From a virus: DNA of 64,000 nt. The translations under genes were made by a program, and so were the position numbers. The notes under the pieces are model-generated. The model saw only the letters and a list, made by a program, of their open reading frames with translations. It was not told the origin of the DNA and made no database searches. The stretch spans positions 18,883-82,882 of the IMG/VR virus record IMGVR_UViG_3300019360_000008, one strand, 5' to 3'. Every line of letters begins with the position of its first letter. Positions within the stretch are counted from its first letter, which is position 1. This document shows positions 19,914 to 28,555 of this stretch, piece by piece.

Positions 19914-20297
19914 GTGCTGTCGGGCGAATGCGTTATCACCCAAAGCTCTAATGACGTTGTCTGTATTAGGCTTCGCGACAACAGATCTCGCTGCCAGGCC
20001 GTGGAGGTACGCTTATCGTATTCTAACTTTGCCAGTGCGCTTATGCGCATACCGGCACCGTGTAGGTTTGAGTGGCACCCCGAGAACATAGGCAAGAAGC
20101 GTGAAATCAAAACCGAAATTGTCCCGTTCACCCTAACTTACGATTCGGAAAATCAAAACCGAGAGAGGGCCAAGGCCGCCCTAAAACCTTTCGAGAAGGA
20201 CTGGTGGGTGGGACACCCTGAAGATCTCTTAAGTCATCGCAATCGCGTAAAGGGTGAAGTGGAAGCCTATCAGGTCAGCTTCATCCGCTACGTTTAA
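19914..20297 (+). CDS. Conserved-looking phage protein of unknown function
   Basis: The frame is open from 19851; I place the start at GTG 19914 (just after the previous stop) because upstream codons are low complexity, but this is uncertain. The body (ECVITQSSNDVVCIRLRD, then VEVRLSYSNFASALM and KREIKTEIVPF) has the look of a small beta-barrel protein that recurs in large phages, as I recall it. Function unknown. Confidence 0.5.
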   Translation: MLSGECVITQSSNDVVCIRLRDNRSRCQAVEVRLSYSNFASALMRIPAPCRFEWHPENIGKKREIKTEIVPFTLTYDSENQNRERAKAALKPFEKDWWVGHPEDLLSHRNRVKGEVEAYQVSFIRYV

Positions 20298-20311
20298 CAC
20301 TCAGTACCAAA

Positions 20312-20983
20312 ATGAAACAGTATATCAAACTGTTGGGAGATGTCATGACCAAGGGTTATGACGATGTTCTCACCAATCCACTCATCGGAGAAGTTCGCCA
20401 GGTTATTGCGCCGCAGCTAAGGTTTGATCTGGCCAAAGGCTTCCCGCTGCTAACCACGCGCCCCCAGGACTTTGAGAAGCTCCGGGACGAGGCGCTCAAC
20501 ATTATGCATGCGTCAAATGCCCAGGACGTCGTCCGCGGCATTACGACAACCCAGGAAGACCGGACGTTCAACGTGCCGGTCACGGACGGAATGCCCGTCC
20601 GATGCGAAATCATCAACGAGGGACACGAAATACACTGCATCTTGTCTTTAGACTCTGTCGATGTTGTGTCCGGATTGCCTCGCGTCATCGCCCTTTATGC
20701 CATCGTGGTTCGTCTGCTCAGTCGCGAATCTGTGGGACGCTATGACGGCACATTGGTACTGAATATCGGCCGCGCGTTCGTGCGCCACAAGGACTTCAAG
20801 CTGGTAAACACGCAGATAAACCGCAAGCCCCTGAAAATGTGCAAGCTGCAGTTCAATCCGGAGCGCTCTAGCTACAAGGACTCAGTGCCGGACGACCTTA
20901 CGATTGTCGATTACATCTATCACGACGAAATCGATGAATTGACGGGTCTAGCGCTAAACAAAACAGATGGAGTTAAATCCTGA
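20312..20983 (+). CDS. Thymidylate-synthase-like protein lacking catalytic residues
   Basis: A 223-residue protein clearly related to thymidylate synthase: the N-terminus MKQYIKLLGDVMTKG and LRFDLAKGFPLLTT match the family start, and residues 107-184 (ILSLDSVDVVSGLPRVIALY, RAFVRHKDFKLVNTQI, LKMCKLQFNPE) match the C-terminal half. About 90 central residues are missing; the dUMP-binding RTGTGT loop is replaced by NPLIGEV and the catalytic Cys position aligns with Met (near residue 95). It cannot be a normal TS. A regulatory, structural or new catalytic role is possible. Confidence 0.75.
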   Translation: MKQYIKLLGDVMTKGYDDVLTNPLIGEVRQVIAPQLRFDLAKGFPLLTTRPQDFEKLRDEALNIMHASNAQDVVRGITTTQEDRTFNVPVTDGMPVRCEIINEGHEIHCILSLDSVDVVSGLPRVIALYAIVVRLLSRESVGRYDGTLVLNIGRAFVRHKDFKLVNTQINRKPLKMCKLQFNPERSSYKDSVPDDLTIVDYIYHDEIDELTGLALNKTDGVKS

Positions 20984-21311
20984 CGTGGTGCCCGCAACGG
21001 TAGAGGAGGCGATCACTATGCTGACCGCCGCCTTATCGCCCGAGGAGTGGGCTACATTGCGACAATCATCACCCGCTGAGTTCCACTTCTCCGCTGGAAC
21101 ACAACTGCGCGACTTCTGGAGTTTCTGGGAGGAAATGACTCCACTCAGAAACTCCTTCAGGAAGCTGGGACTGTCCCATCCGGACGATCTTAGCGGCTAC
21201 CTGTTGGAGTACCTTTGCAAAACTGCAAGGGATGAACCGTTCGATTCGGATGCCTACATCAAGAAGGTACAAAATCACTGGATCAACACGATCGGAAGAG
21301 CAATACCATGA
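20967..21311 (+). CDS. Hypothetical protein, 114 residues
   Basis: Acidic helical protein that overlaps the previous gene by 17 bases and the next by four. No recognised domain. It precedes the Mre11-like nuclease and may be an accessory to it by position only. Confidence 0.5.
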   Translation: MELNPDVVPATVEEAITMLTAALSPEEWATLRQSSPAEFHFSAGTQLRDFWSFWEEMTPLRNSFRKLGLSHPDDLSGYLLEYLCKTARDEPFDSDAYIKKVQNHWINTIGRAIP

Positions 21312-22414
21312 GTCAGTTCAAATTTGCATGGATGAGTGACACACATGTCGGTTATCGTCAGTACGGCTTGGAGCGGCGCGAGTGTGACTTCCGGCTATCC
21401 TTCATCGCTGCCGTGCAGACGGCCATTAACGTGGGCTGCAAATTCGTCATTCATTCTGGTGACATCATCCACAACAACCGGCCGACTGCCCAGACGATAC
21501 TGTGCCTAAAGGAAGCACACGACCGGCTAAGGCAGGCCAAAATTCCGCTGTGGGTCGTCAGCGGCAACCATGACTTCAGCGAGCCTCACTGGATCCAGAC
21601 CATCAACCCGGACAACGACAAGGACGGGATCTTCCTAATCGATGGTAAGATCGTGAAATATGGCGGATTCACCGTCTACGGCTGTCCCTGGCTGCCACGC
21701 GAAGGCTTCCTTGCCTCGATACCTCAGATCCCCGACGCCGACGTAATCGTGTGGCACGGGGCGATCTCGGAGTTCGTCGGGTTCCCTAGAGCGTCCGCAT
21801 TAAGGCTGGAAGAGCTTCCGCTAAGCAAGTGTCAGTTATGGGCGGCCGGCGACATCCACGTCAACCGAATGCTTACCGTCGAAAACAAGGTCCGCGGCGG
21901 GGTGACCCATGTCGGCTATCCCGGATCGACCGAGATGAACTCTTCTTCTGAGCCGGACGAGAAGGTCGTAAAGATTGTTTCGGTCGAGGACAACAAGATT
22001 CTTAGGCTGGATGACCTGCCGGTGACCACCCGAAGGGTAGTGCGTTTCACGATTAGCTGCGAGGATGATGTCTCGCATCGAATCGATGAGTTGAAGGCTA
22101 TGGCTAACGGTGATCGGTTCTCGCCGTTAGTCTATATCAAGTTCCCTAGCAATCTGGGATTCGACCTGCCGGGGCGATTCAATACCGCCCTCAACCCAAA
22201 CGAATTCGTATTGCGCTTCGAGCAGGACACGGTGGCCCGCGAGGAGTCCGGAGATTACGTTCCGATCGTCAACATGACATCATCCCCCGAGGACATCCTG
22301 CACACAATGCTGCCGCCCAATAGTGACATCCTGCCAGTCGCCCGCAAGCTAATCGACCCGGCCCAGGACGCCAGCCGCATTTTGGACGAGTACATCGACG
22401 CTGTCTGCCAATGA
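21308..22414 (+). CDS. Mre11/SbcD-like nuclease subunit
   Basis: A calcineurin-like phosphoesterase with the expected metal-binding motifs in order: MSDTHVGY, HSGDIIHNN, VVSGNHDFS, VWHGAI and AGDIHVN. It would process DNA ends with the Rad50-like ATPase encoded 281 bases downstream, like T4 gp47 with gp46. A C-terminal region of ~120 residues is the usual capping and Rad50-binding part. A 94-residue gene sits between the two partners. Confidence 0.92.
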   Translation: MSQFKFAWMSDTHVGYRQYGLERRECDFRLSFIAAVQTAINVGCKFVIHSGDIIHNNRPTAQTILCLKEAHDRLRQAKIPLWVVSGNHDFSEPHWIQTINPDNDKDGIFLIDGKIVKYGGFTVYGCPWLPREGFLASIPQIPDADVIVWHGAISEFVGFPRASALRLEELPLSKCQLWAAGDIHVNRMLTVENKVRGGVTHVGYPGSTEMNSSSEPDEKVVKIVSVEDNKILRLDDLPVTTRRVVRFTISCEDDVSHRIDELKAMANGDRFSPLVYIKFPSNLGFDLPGRFNTALNPNEFVLRFEQDTVAREESGDYVPIVNMTSSPEDILHTMLPPNSDILPVARKLIDPAQDASRILDEYIDAVCQ

Positions 22415-22695
22415 GACAGTTTATCTACGAACACGCATTAACTCCAGGCGGGCTCGTAGAAGACCCTGTTTGGATAATGACTATCTTCTGCGAAGGTCAG
22501 TTCCTTGGACGCTACGGCTACTGGGAGCTGACCGACGCGGAGATCGAGGACGCCGCAACGTTTCGGGCGTCTGCACTGTTGGGGGTATCCTTTCTGGACC
22601 TCAAGCTGCACAACTGTGTGATCGCGTTGACCAAGTGCAATGACATGATCACGATGCGGTATAGTGACACTACCATGTGTTTCCATAAAATATGA
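22411..22695 (+). CDS. Hypothetical protein between the Mre11- and Rad50-like genes
   Basis: A 94-residue protein overlapping both flanking genes by four bases, so its production is tied to the two nuclease subunits. No domain recognised. Its position makes a modulator or third subunit of the complex a fair guess, nothing more. Confidence 0.55.
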   Translation: MRQFIYEHALTPGGLVEDPVWIMTIFCEGQFLGRYGYWELTDAEIEDAATFRASALLGVSFLDLKLHNCVIALTKCNDMITMRYSDTTMCFHKI

Positions 22696-25178
22696 TCATC
22701 ACACGGCTCATACTAAAAAATTTCGGTCGTCACCGTAACCTAGACATCCGCCCACACGCCCACGTGGTAGGCATGCTCGGTGAAAACGACGCCGGTAAAT
22801 CCACCGTCTTGGAGGCTGTGCAGTTTGCAATAACTGGAGAAACACCGTACGATCAGGATTCCTACGTCACGTACGGCGAGGACAATGGATCCGTCGAACT
22901 CACCTTCATACGCCACGGCCAAACCGGTACCATCTTCCGTCAGGTAGGCAAGACACCAAAGCGCACGCTGGTGTGGGAGGATAAGACCATCAAGGCAGCC
23001 AAGGAAGTTGACGAGATCATGGCCTCGATTCTTGGCGCCGACAAGAAGGCTGTGAGCGCCGCAGTGTTTATTCCACAAGGCGACCTGCAGAACCTCCTGT
23101 TTGGAAAGCAGTCTGACCGCGAGGTCTTGTTCATCCGGTTGGTCAACCTTGCGTTTTGCGAACAGACCGCCAAGATACTTGACGGTAAGATCAAGAAGGT
23201 TTCCAGCACGGTGCTGGATCTGACGACCGTCATCGACGAAGCCCGTGTGGTCCTACAGCAGACAGACTCCGCACTCGCCGCGGCCCGCACTGGACTGGCT
23301 GATCTGCACGACCTGCAGAACGTCCTCAACAGGGGCCAGCAGCGTGCCAACGTGAAAGCCCAGAAGGAAACGGCCCAGCACCAACACCGAGACGCCTGCC
23401 AACGCAAGAACGAGAAAGCTTCGGCACTGACAGCCTTGTTGACTACCCGGGGCTTCGTCGAACCCGGAGCGGTGCGGGCGCAGATTGGTATACTGAACAA
23501 CCTTCGGTTGCCTATCGTCAAGGACATTGACCGGATCACTAACGACATTGCCAAGCTGGAAAGACTGAACACGCTGGCCCAGCAGTTCAATGAGGCGTCC
23601 GAAGCAGTTTCCCAACTTACGGCCAAACATGGCGCCGCCGTGACCCTCCTACCGCCGGACCCCAACTCGGCCGTTGCTGAGCTGCAAAAGCTTAGTCGCG
23701 AAGGTGCGGAGTATCAGCAATTCGCCAACAGTGTCGATTCGTTCGTTCAAGAAATCGCCCGACAGACACACGAACTATCGCTGGTGGTTGTGCCTGATCA
23801 CTCTGCAAGGCTGGAAGTGCTTGGACGTGAAGTGATGACGCAGCGGACGCTGCTCGATCAGAATCGTCGATGGCTTGCCAGTCAGGAGCAGATCCAGAAG
23901 TGCAGCAGCAAGGCTGACGCTGAAGGTAAATGCAAGGACTGCGGCCTGCGGCTGGCCCCCCAGCAAGACTTTGATCCCGCTCTGATGGATACGTTGCGTG
24001 CCGGCATCAAGACCACCGAGGCTGACATCTCGGCTAAAGCGCTGGAGAGTAGCCGACTACTGGGCGAGCAAAATGGTGCCCTGACCCGGCAGACCGATCT
24101 GAAGCGGAGCGTAGAATTCTTGAGCCAACAGCTCGCTCAACAGCGTGAAAACCTGAACAAAGTACCGCACGCCAAATATGTCGATGTGGAATCGGTGAAC
24201 CGGCAGATCCGGGAACTCACCGACCGCATACGAGATCTGGCCAACATGGCGGACGAGCTGGAGAAAGGTAAGCAGAGACGGGACAAGATCGGCAAGGACA
24301 TAGCTGACGTCGGCATGGTCGATAGCTCCCAGGTCAGCCAAGAGTTGCTGACCCGGGCGAGATCACAGCGCGACACGATTGACGCCCAGATCCGAGACCT
24401 GACCGCATTCGACCAGGACGTTACCAAGCTGGCTACCGACCTACGGATCGTCGAGACACAACTGCAGACAATCGACGAACAAATCGAGACCTGTGACAAC
24501 ACGCTGGCGGGCCTCCCGTTGGACGTTGAAGAGGCCAACTTGCTAACGCGGTTCGACGGTAAGCTGGATCTCGTACAGGCCGAACTGCAGGCCCGGCACG
24601 ACCGATGGTTGCAGCAGAACGGCATGGTGATCGAAGCTCAACGTGCGAACATGGCTGCCCAAGTTAGAATCAAGGAACTGGAGGAACGTGCCAATCAGGA
24701 CTCTAAGCGGCGGTCGTGCCTGAACCGACTGCAGGAACTCAAGGCCCTCATGTCCAGGCAAGGATTGCCGGGCAAGTACGTCGCGCACAGGTTCACCCAG
24801 CTGGCCATGCTGACCCAGGCCCATCTGACCAAGATGGTGTCCCGGTTCGATGTCTACATTGACCCAGAGATCCCGCTGTCCTTCCGCTTCAAGCGTCGAG
24901 ATGATGGAGCTGACCTGCCAATGACCAAGCTGTCTGGCGGGCAGCGGGTGCGCTTATCGCTGGCGTTCCTGATGGCTGTCCAGGAAGCTTTGGTGCCCGA
25001 CGTAGGGCTCTTGGTGCTGGACGAGCCCTCGATGCACCTGGACCTCGCCGGCAAGGCCAGCTTGGCCGAGCTGTTGACGGAAGCCGGGCAACGACTCAGT
25101 GTCGGCGAGTCCCAGATTTGGGTCTCCGATCACGCAATCGAACTGGAGCCCTCCTTTGGGGTCACGGTTCGTCTTTAA
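22692..25178 (+). CDS. Rad50/SbcC-like ATPase subunit
   Basis: An 828-residue SMC-type ATPase, partner of the Mre11-like nuclease. Walker A is GENDAGKST near residue 31; long coiled coils flank a zinc hook CKDC (around residue 415); the ABC signature is LSGGQRVRLSLAF and Walker B is LLVLDEPSMHLD. The hook is CxxC as in the family. It ends the 15.8-25.2 kb operon; a strong terminator follows. Confidence 0.93.
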   Translation: MIITRLILKNFGRHRNLDIRPHAHVVGMLGENDAGKSTVLEAVQFAITGETPYDQDSYVTYGEDNGSVELTFIRHGQTGTIFRQVGKTPKRTLVWEDKTIKAAKEVDEIMASILGADKKAVSAAVFIPQGDLQNLLFGKQSDREVLFIRLVNLAFCEQTAKILDGKIKKVSSTVLDLTTVIDEARVVLQQTDSALAAARTGLADLHDLQNVLNRGQQRANVKAQKETAQHQHRDACQRKNEKASALTALLTTRGFVEPGAVRAQIGILNNLRLPIVKDIDRITNDIAKLERLNTLAQQFNEASEAVSQLTAKHGAAVTLLPPDPNSAVAELQKLSREGAEYQQFANSVDSFVQEIARQTHELSLVVVPDHSARLEVLGREVMTQRTLLDQNRRWLASQEQIQKCSSKADAEGKCKDCGLRLAPQQDFDPALMDTLRAGIKTTEADISAKALESSRLLGEQNGALTRQTDLKRSVEFLSQQLAQQRENLNKVPHAKYVDVESVNRQIRELTDRIRDLANMADELEKGKQRRDKIGKDIADVGMVDSSQVSQELLTRARSQRDTIDAQIRDLTAFDQDVTKLATDLRIVETQLQTIDEQIETCDNTLAGLPLDVEEANLLTRFDGKLDLVQAELQARHDRWLQQNGMVIEAQRANMAAQVRIKELEERANQDSKRRSCLNRLQELKALMSRQGLPGKYVAHRFTQLAMLTQAHLTKMVSRFDVYIDPEIPLSFRFKRRDDGADLPMTKLSGGQRVRLSLAFLMAVQEALVPDVGLLVLDEPSMHLDLAGKASLAELLTEAGQRLSVGESQIWVSDHAIELEPSFGVTVRL

Positions 25179-25243
25179 CGATAACGTAAACCGGCGGTCG
25201 AGATACCCACGCTCGACCGCCGGTCATTCTTTAACGATAACGA
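25174..25243 (+). repeat. Direct repeat TTTAACGATAACG on both sides of a terminator
   Basis: Identical 13-base copies at 25174-25186 and 25230-25242. The reverse complement of the first 11 bases (TTATCGTTAAA) recurs at 59379-59389 in another gene-free region. A shared binding site for a regulator is one reading. Confidence 0.6.
25190..25232 (+). terminator. Strong rho-independent terminator after the Rad50-like gene
   Basis: A perfect 13-base stem (25190-25202 with 25212-25224) with a 9-base loop, followed by CATTCTTT. Because the stem is symmetric, it ends the operon that starts near 15.8 kb. Confidence 0.85.
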
Positions 25244-25244
25244 T

Positions 25245-25598
25245 ATGAAGATTCCACCCATCGAGGTAGTGAAGAAACTCACAGAATTGTACGAAGAGAT
25301 CGACGCACTGCGCAAACAACACGGCATCTCGAACCGCGGAGATGTTATCTGGAAAGCTGACTTAAACAGTGTCGACGATCGATACATCATTGTCGTTGCC
25401 GAAGGTGACGGTAGTGCTACTTGCTCGCAGGTCAGCGGCAACTTTCCCGTGGACTACATGACAGAAAGCAGCAAAGACTTCAGCTTGGAAAGCGATGCCC
25501 GTAAGTTCGCGAAATCCGTAATCGAGTCCGAATTCGGCGACGGTGACTTTGATCTCGCCTGCGAGCTGTGGGACCAAGAACCCTCTCAAGGGAATTGA
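25245..25598 (+). CDS. Hypothetical acidic protein, 117 residues
   Basis: First gene after the terminator. N-terminal coiled-coil-like helix (VVKKLTELYEEIDALRKQHG) and an acidic alpha/beta remainder. No recognised domain. Confidence 0.55.
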   Translation: MKIPPIEVVKKLTELYEEIDALRKQHGISNRGDVIWKADLNSVDDRYIIVVAEGDGSATCSQVSGNFPVDYMTESSKDFSLESDARKFAKSVIESEFGDGDFDLACELWDQEPSQGN

Positions 25599-25631
25599 CA
25601 TAGTGCTGGGTCGACCACATATTGAAACTCG

Positions 25632-26225
25632 ATGATCATCCTCATCAAGATCCGACTGACCTCCCCCATACTAGGCGAGAATCGTCTGGACAGCCGTGGT
25701 GTGCGCAAATTCAAGAAGCGTTCGGGTGGAGATATATTGATCGACAAACGTCACTGGAATGAGCAGTTGGACACGGCCAAAGGAATCCTGAAGCTGCCCG
25801 TCAACAACAGCTGCGTTATCATCCCGGACAAGTATGTCTCGCCCACGCTTCATCTTTACAGACGGCGCTTCAGCGGCACAAAGATTGAATTGTTTGAGTC
25901 TATCAGGACCGGGACTGTCCTTACCTTTGAGCTGGCCACGCGCGAGGATCAGCCGAACTGCCCGACGCTCGATCAGATCGAAAAGATGCTTGTCGTGATC
26001 GGTGAGCATCTGGGTCTAAGTCAATGGGGTTCCAAGTTCGGTTTCGGCCGCTTCAAAGTGCAAACCTGCCTACAAAAGAATGTCAACCTCCCTAGTGAGT
26101 CAACAGATAGTATGGTCGTCGAACAATATGACGATCATCAACCCGCACCCGGCGCAAGAGAAGTATCTGCACTACCAACACAAGAGTCTGGAGCTAGTGG
26201 GGTGGAAACGGGAAAGTCGAACTGA
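25632..26225 (+). CDS. Hypothetical protein with a C-terminal glycine-rich GSKFGFGRF segment
   Basis: A 197-residue protein. Residues ~1-155 form the conserved-looking part (LTSPILGENRLDSRGVRKF, SPTLHLYRRRFSG, GLSQWGSKFGFGRFKV); the last ~45 residues look disordered and overlap the helicase gene. The Gly-rich FGFGRF loop and the ferredoxin-like layout recall RAMP proteins of CRISPR type III systems, but the resemblance is faint and there is no CRISPR array here. Function unknown. Confidence 0.55.
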   Translation: MIILIKIRLTSPILGENRLDSRGVRKFKKRSGGDILIDKRHWNEQLDTAKGILKLPVNNSCVIIPDKYVSPTLHLYRRRFSGTKIELFESIRTGTVLTFELATREDQPNCPTLDQIEKMLVVIGEHLGLSQWGSKFGFGRFKVQTCLQKNVNLPSESTDSMVVEQYDDHQPAPGAREVSALPTQESGASGVETGKSN

Positions 26226-27531
26226 GACCGTACGGCTCTTCCAGGTCATTCACGCCGAGAATCCTCGGATCATACAAACCTTTCAAGGGTTTGTAGATGA
26301 GATAGTCAACCTAGCAGTACGCAACAAAGTTACGTATGAGCTGTTGGACCGTCGTACATGGTTACCGCAGCCCGACTTGACCAAGGCCGGAGGCTTCCGT
26401 TTCAATCAGGCGCAGCTGTTTGAAGAGTTCATAACCAAGCAACGTTCCGGTCTCCTGCAGGCTTGCACCAGATATGGCAAAAGTTCCTTAATTGCAAACA
26501 CGATGCGCGTCTACCCGGGCGTCAAGACCGTACTGGCCGCCCCTGGCGTTGACTTGCTGGGGCAGCTCGTGGACGACATGCGCAAGAAGCTTCCGGGTCG
26601 TGAGGTCTTGGGTATCTTTACTGGCTCACGTAACAAGAAGCAGTCTGACGACATTACCGTCACCAGCCTGGACTCCTTGGAGAAGGTGGACTTTGAGGGC
26701 ACCAAGCTTTTGCTGATCGACGAACCCCACGCTGCAGTCAGCGAATCCCGGGCGCCCCTGCTGGCCAAGTTCACGAACGCGCGTGTGCTCGGTTATGGTG
26801 CGACCTTGTCCGGCCGTTTCGACGGCGCAGACAAGCTCATCAGAGGGCTGATGGGGCCGGTACTGGCGCGACGTACCTATGCGGAAGCGGTGGCCGAAGG
26901 TGCCATCTGCCCCATCCATGTCTGGATGGTCAAACTGTCGTTTCCGAAGTTCAGCGCCTACAATCGAGACCGCGCCTATCGCGACCTCTTGTACGCCAAC
27001 AAGGACTTCAACCATCTGGTCAAGGCGCTGTCCGACACCATCATCCCCAGGGAGTTCCAAACCATCATCTTTGCCGACGAGAAGAAACAGATCGAGCTGA
27101 TGGCTGAATTCGTCCCTTCCAGCGAGCAGGCGATCGCCTGCAAGATGAAGCCGGCCGAACGCAAAGAACTGTTTGGGCGCATGGTACGTGGGGAAATCAA
27201 GCGGTGCATAGCCACCGACATATTCTCGACCGGTGTTACGTTCCCGGACGTGAGGGTTGTCATAAACGCTTGCGGAGGAGGAGGGGGCATTACCTCCACT
27301 CAGAAGCCTGGTCGTCTGGCCGAGATCCGTCCCGGAAAGTCCAGGGGGCATGTGATCGATTTCTTGTTTACCTGCCAGGATTTCCCTGATGAGGCAATCA
27401 GGGAAGTCGACATCAGACAGAATCCCTGGAAGTATGTTGTCCTTGACAGCGCCGCTCGCCTCAAGGTCTATCAAGAGAACGGATATGATGTTCGGATCGT
27501 GGACTCCATTGACGAGATCAAAATTGAATGA
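26128..27531 (+). CDS. Superfamily II DNA helicase, UvsW-like
   Basis: Helicase motifs in order: Q-like region with FNQAQLFEEF, motif I CTRYGKSS, motif II LLLIDEPHAA, motif III GYGATLSGR, motif IV TIIFADEKKQ, motif V IATDIFSTGVTFPDV and a motif VI region with QKPGRLAEIR. The N-terminal ~85 residues are an extra domain as in UvsW. It would unwind branched DNA during recombination or replication restart. I prefer ATG 26128; an in-frame ATG at 26080 would deepen the overlap with the upstream gene to 146 bases. Confidence 0.85.
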   Translation: MTIINPHPAQEKYLHYQHKSLELVGWKRESRTETVRLFQVIHAENPRIIQTFQGFVDEIVNLAVRNKVTYELLDRRTWLPQPDLTKAGGFRFNQAQLFEEFITKQRSGLLQACTRYGKSSLIANTMRVYPGVKTVLAAPGVDLLGQLVDDMRKKLPGREVLGIFTGSRNKKQSDDITVTSLDSLEKVDFEGTKLLLIDEPHAAVSESRAPLLAKFTNARVLGYGATLSGRFDGADKLIRGLMGPVLARRTYAEAVAEGAICPIHVWMVKLSFPKFSAYNRDRAYRDLLYANKDFNHLVKALSDTIIPREFQTIIFADEKKQIELMAEFVPSSEQAIACKMKPAERKELFGRMVRGEIKRCIATDIFSTGVTFPDVRVVINACGGGGGITSTQKPGRLAEIRPGKSRGHVIDFLFTCQDFPDEAIREVDIRQNPWKYVVLDSAARLKVYQENGYDVRIVDSIDEIKIE

Positions 27532-27662
27532 ACAAGAAAACGCCGACTGCCGATATGGTCGGTAAGACATCCAGAAGGATGCAGGTGGTAGAAAAGCTGA
27601 CCGAGGTTCGACTCGACAGGACCTTTGTGTTAATCTGTGGCCCGCTCGACGGCCATATATGA
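27528..27662 (+). CDS. Small basic peptide, 44 residues
   Basis: Starts in an ATGA overlap with the helicase stop and reads MNKKTPTADMVGKTSRRMQV, then VEKLTEVRLDRTFVLICGPL, ending DGHI. The overlap and normal composition favour a real gene. Function unknown. It ends six bases before the tRNA-like element. Confidence 0.5.
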   Translation: MNKKTPTADMVGKTSRRMQVVEKLTEVRLDRTFVLICGPLDGHI

Positions 27663-27668
27663 AAACTT

Positions 27669-27761
27669 CGTGCGTCGCTGCGGAAGGTACGCAGAGCCAG
27701 ACAATGGAACGTCCGTAATATCCAATAGGGACAGACCCGGTTTCGAGTCCGGGACGCACGT
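27669..27761 (+). ncRNA. tRNA-like RNA with clear acceptor and T-arm but unclear anticodon arm
   Basis: CGTGCGT (27669-27675) pairs perfectly with ACGCACG (27754-27760) as a 7-base acceptor stem. Next comes CTGCG-GAAGGTA-CGCAG (5-base stem, 7-base loop) in the D-arm place, and CCCGG-TTTCGAGT-CCGGG as a T-arm with TTCGA in an 8-base loop. Total length of about 93 would fit a class II tRNA, and a weak GTCC/GGAC stem could be a variable arm. I see no 5-base anticodon stem with U before the anticodon, and positions 8-9 are CG, so it is either a degenerate tRNA or a tRNA mimic. No isotype assigned. It begins just after a small frame and ends before the next gene. Confidence 0.45.
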
Positions 27762-27767
27762 CATACT

Positions 27768-28079
27768 ATGAAGTTGACTGACAAGCAGATAAACTGGCTG
27801 ATCAAGCAGACGGATGTAATTGAGATAAATGGCTCAGACTACGACGAACTGCACACGCTAGGACATGACGTGACCGGCAAACCGGACAACACGGTGGTCT
27901 GGGAAGCCTCATTCGAGGACGAAGATCTAATATACGAAGAAACCATCACGCTTGGAGATCTACGCCACGGTGAAGTATGCGATGATGACGACCTAATCAC
28001 TGCAGACGGCAGGGTCTTGGTCTTCAAGTGCGGACAAGTTATCGAATTGAAAGAACTTAACAATGAAGATCCAAATTGA
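27768..28079 (+). CDS. Hypothetical very acidic protein
   Basis: A 103-residue protein rich in Asp and Glu (EDEDLIYEETITLGDLRHGE). Such acidic small phage proteins are often DNA mimics or inhibitors of host enzymes, but this is only composition. It starts seven bases after the tRNA-like element. Confidence 0.55.
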   Translation: MKLTDKQINWLIKQTDVIEINGSDYDELHTLGHDVTGKPDNTVVWEASFEDEDLIYEETITLGDLRHGEVCDDDDLITADGRVLVFKCGQVIELKELNNEDPN

Positions 28080-28320
28080 CAGAACCCTCTATTTCGAGAT
28101 CGTCGGTCGACCCGGCAAGCCCTCGACGATCTCATCCAATCTGAAGTTGGAAGACGTAGACGATCAAGAAGATCAGGCATGGAACAACCACATAGACATG
28201 CTAGAAAGTATGATCCTTGCTCATCACGTAGCCGGGATAGATGTCACGTCTGAAGCCTATCTGGCCGGCATACGCACTGCGGTGGAAGTCGCGAGTAACG
28301 TCATATCGGAGATGGTGTAG
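28063..28320 (+). CDS. Hypothetical acidic protein, 85 residues
   Basis: Overlaps the previous gene by 17 bases. Acidic and helical after residue 30. No recognised domain. Confidence 0.5.
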   Translation: MKIQIDRTLYFEIVGRPGKPSTISSNLKLEDVDDQEDQAWNNHIDMLESMILAHHVAGIDVTSEAYLAGIRTAVEVASNVISEMV

Positions 28321-28354
28321 GTCACTGCCCGATCCTGGGTGAACCTCTGAATCT

Positions 28355-28531
28355 ATGGCATTACTGACCGAAGATGTCGTCCTCGATACGATTGCTGCGT
28401 ACTCGGAGAAACACCCGATGACACGCCAGCAGGTTGAAGACCTGGTGGAGCTGCTTGCAATTGAAATGTCGCCAACCGGATGGAAGGGGCTGAAGGCTTC
28501 AATCCTGACCCGCTTGACCGTGCCCGCATAG
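28355..28531 (+). CDS. Small protein, 58 residues
   Basis: Frame MALLTEDVVLDTIAAYSEKH, then PMTRQQVEDLVELLAIEMSP and a basic end. It has amphipathic helices and normal codon use, and fills the gap between two genes. Function unknown. Confidence 0.5.
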   Translation: MALLTEDVVLDTIAAYSEKHPMTRQQVEDLVELLAIEMSPTGWKGLKASILTRLTVPA

Positions 28532-28555
28532 GGCTGACCCTCGTAGAATCACAAT

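Noticed and set aside
27540-27640. A second tRNA, suggested by GGTTCGACTC near 27605
   Set aside because: No acceptor stem or D-arm pairs with it, and the stretch is better explained as part of a 44-codon gene.
26626-27759. Minus-strand open frame of 377 codons opposite the UvsW-like helicase
   Set aside because: The plus strand encodes a helicase with all motifs, and the minus frame also crosses the tRNA-like element.
27540-27761. tmRNA
   Set aside because: The acceptor ends pair across only ~93 bases, leaving no room for a tag frame, and the 5' part is coding.
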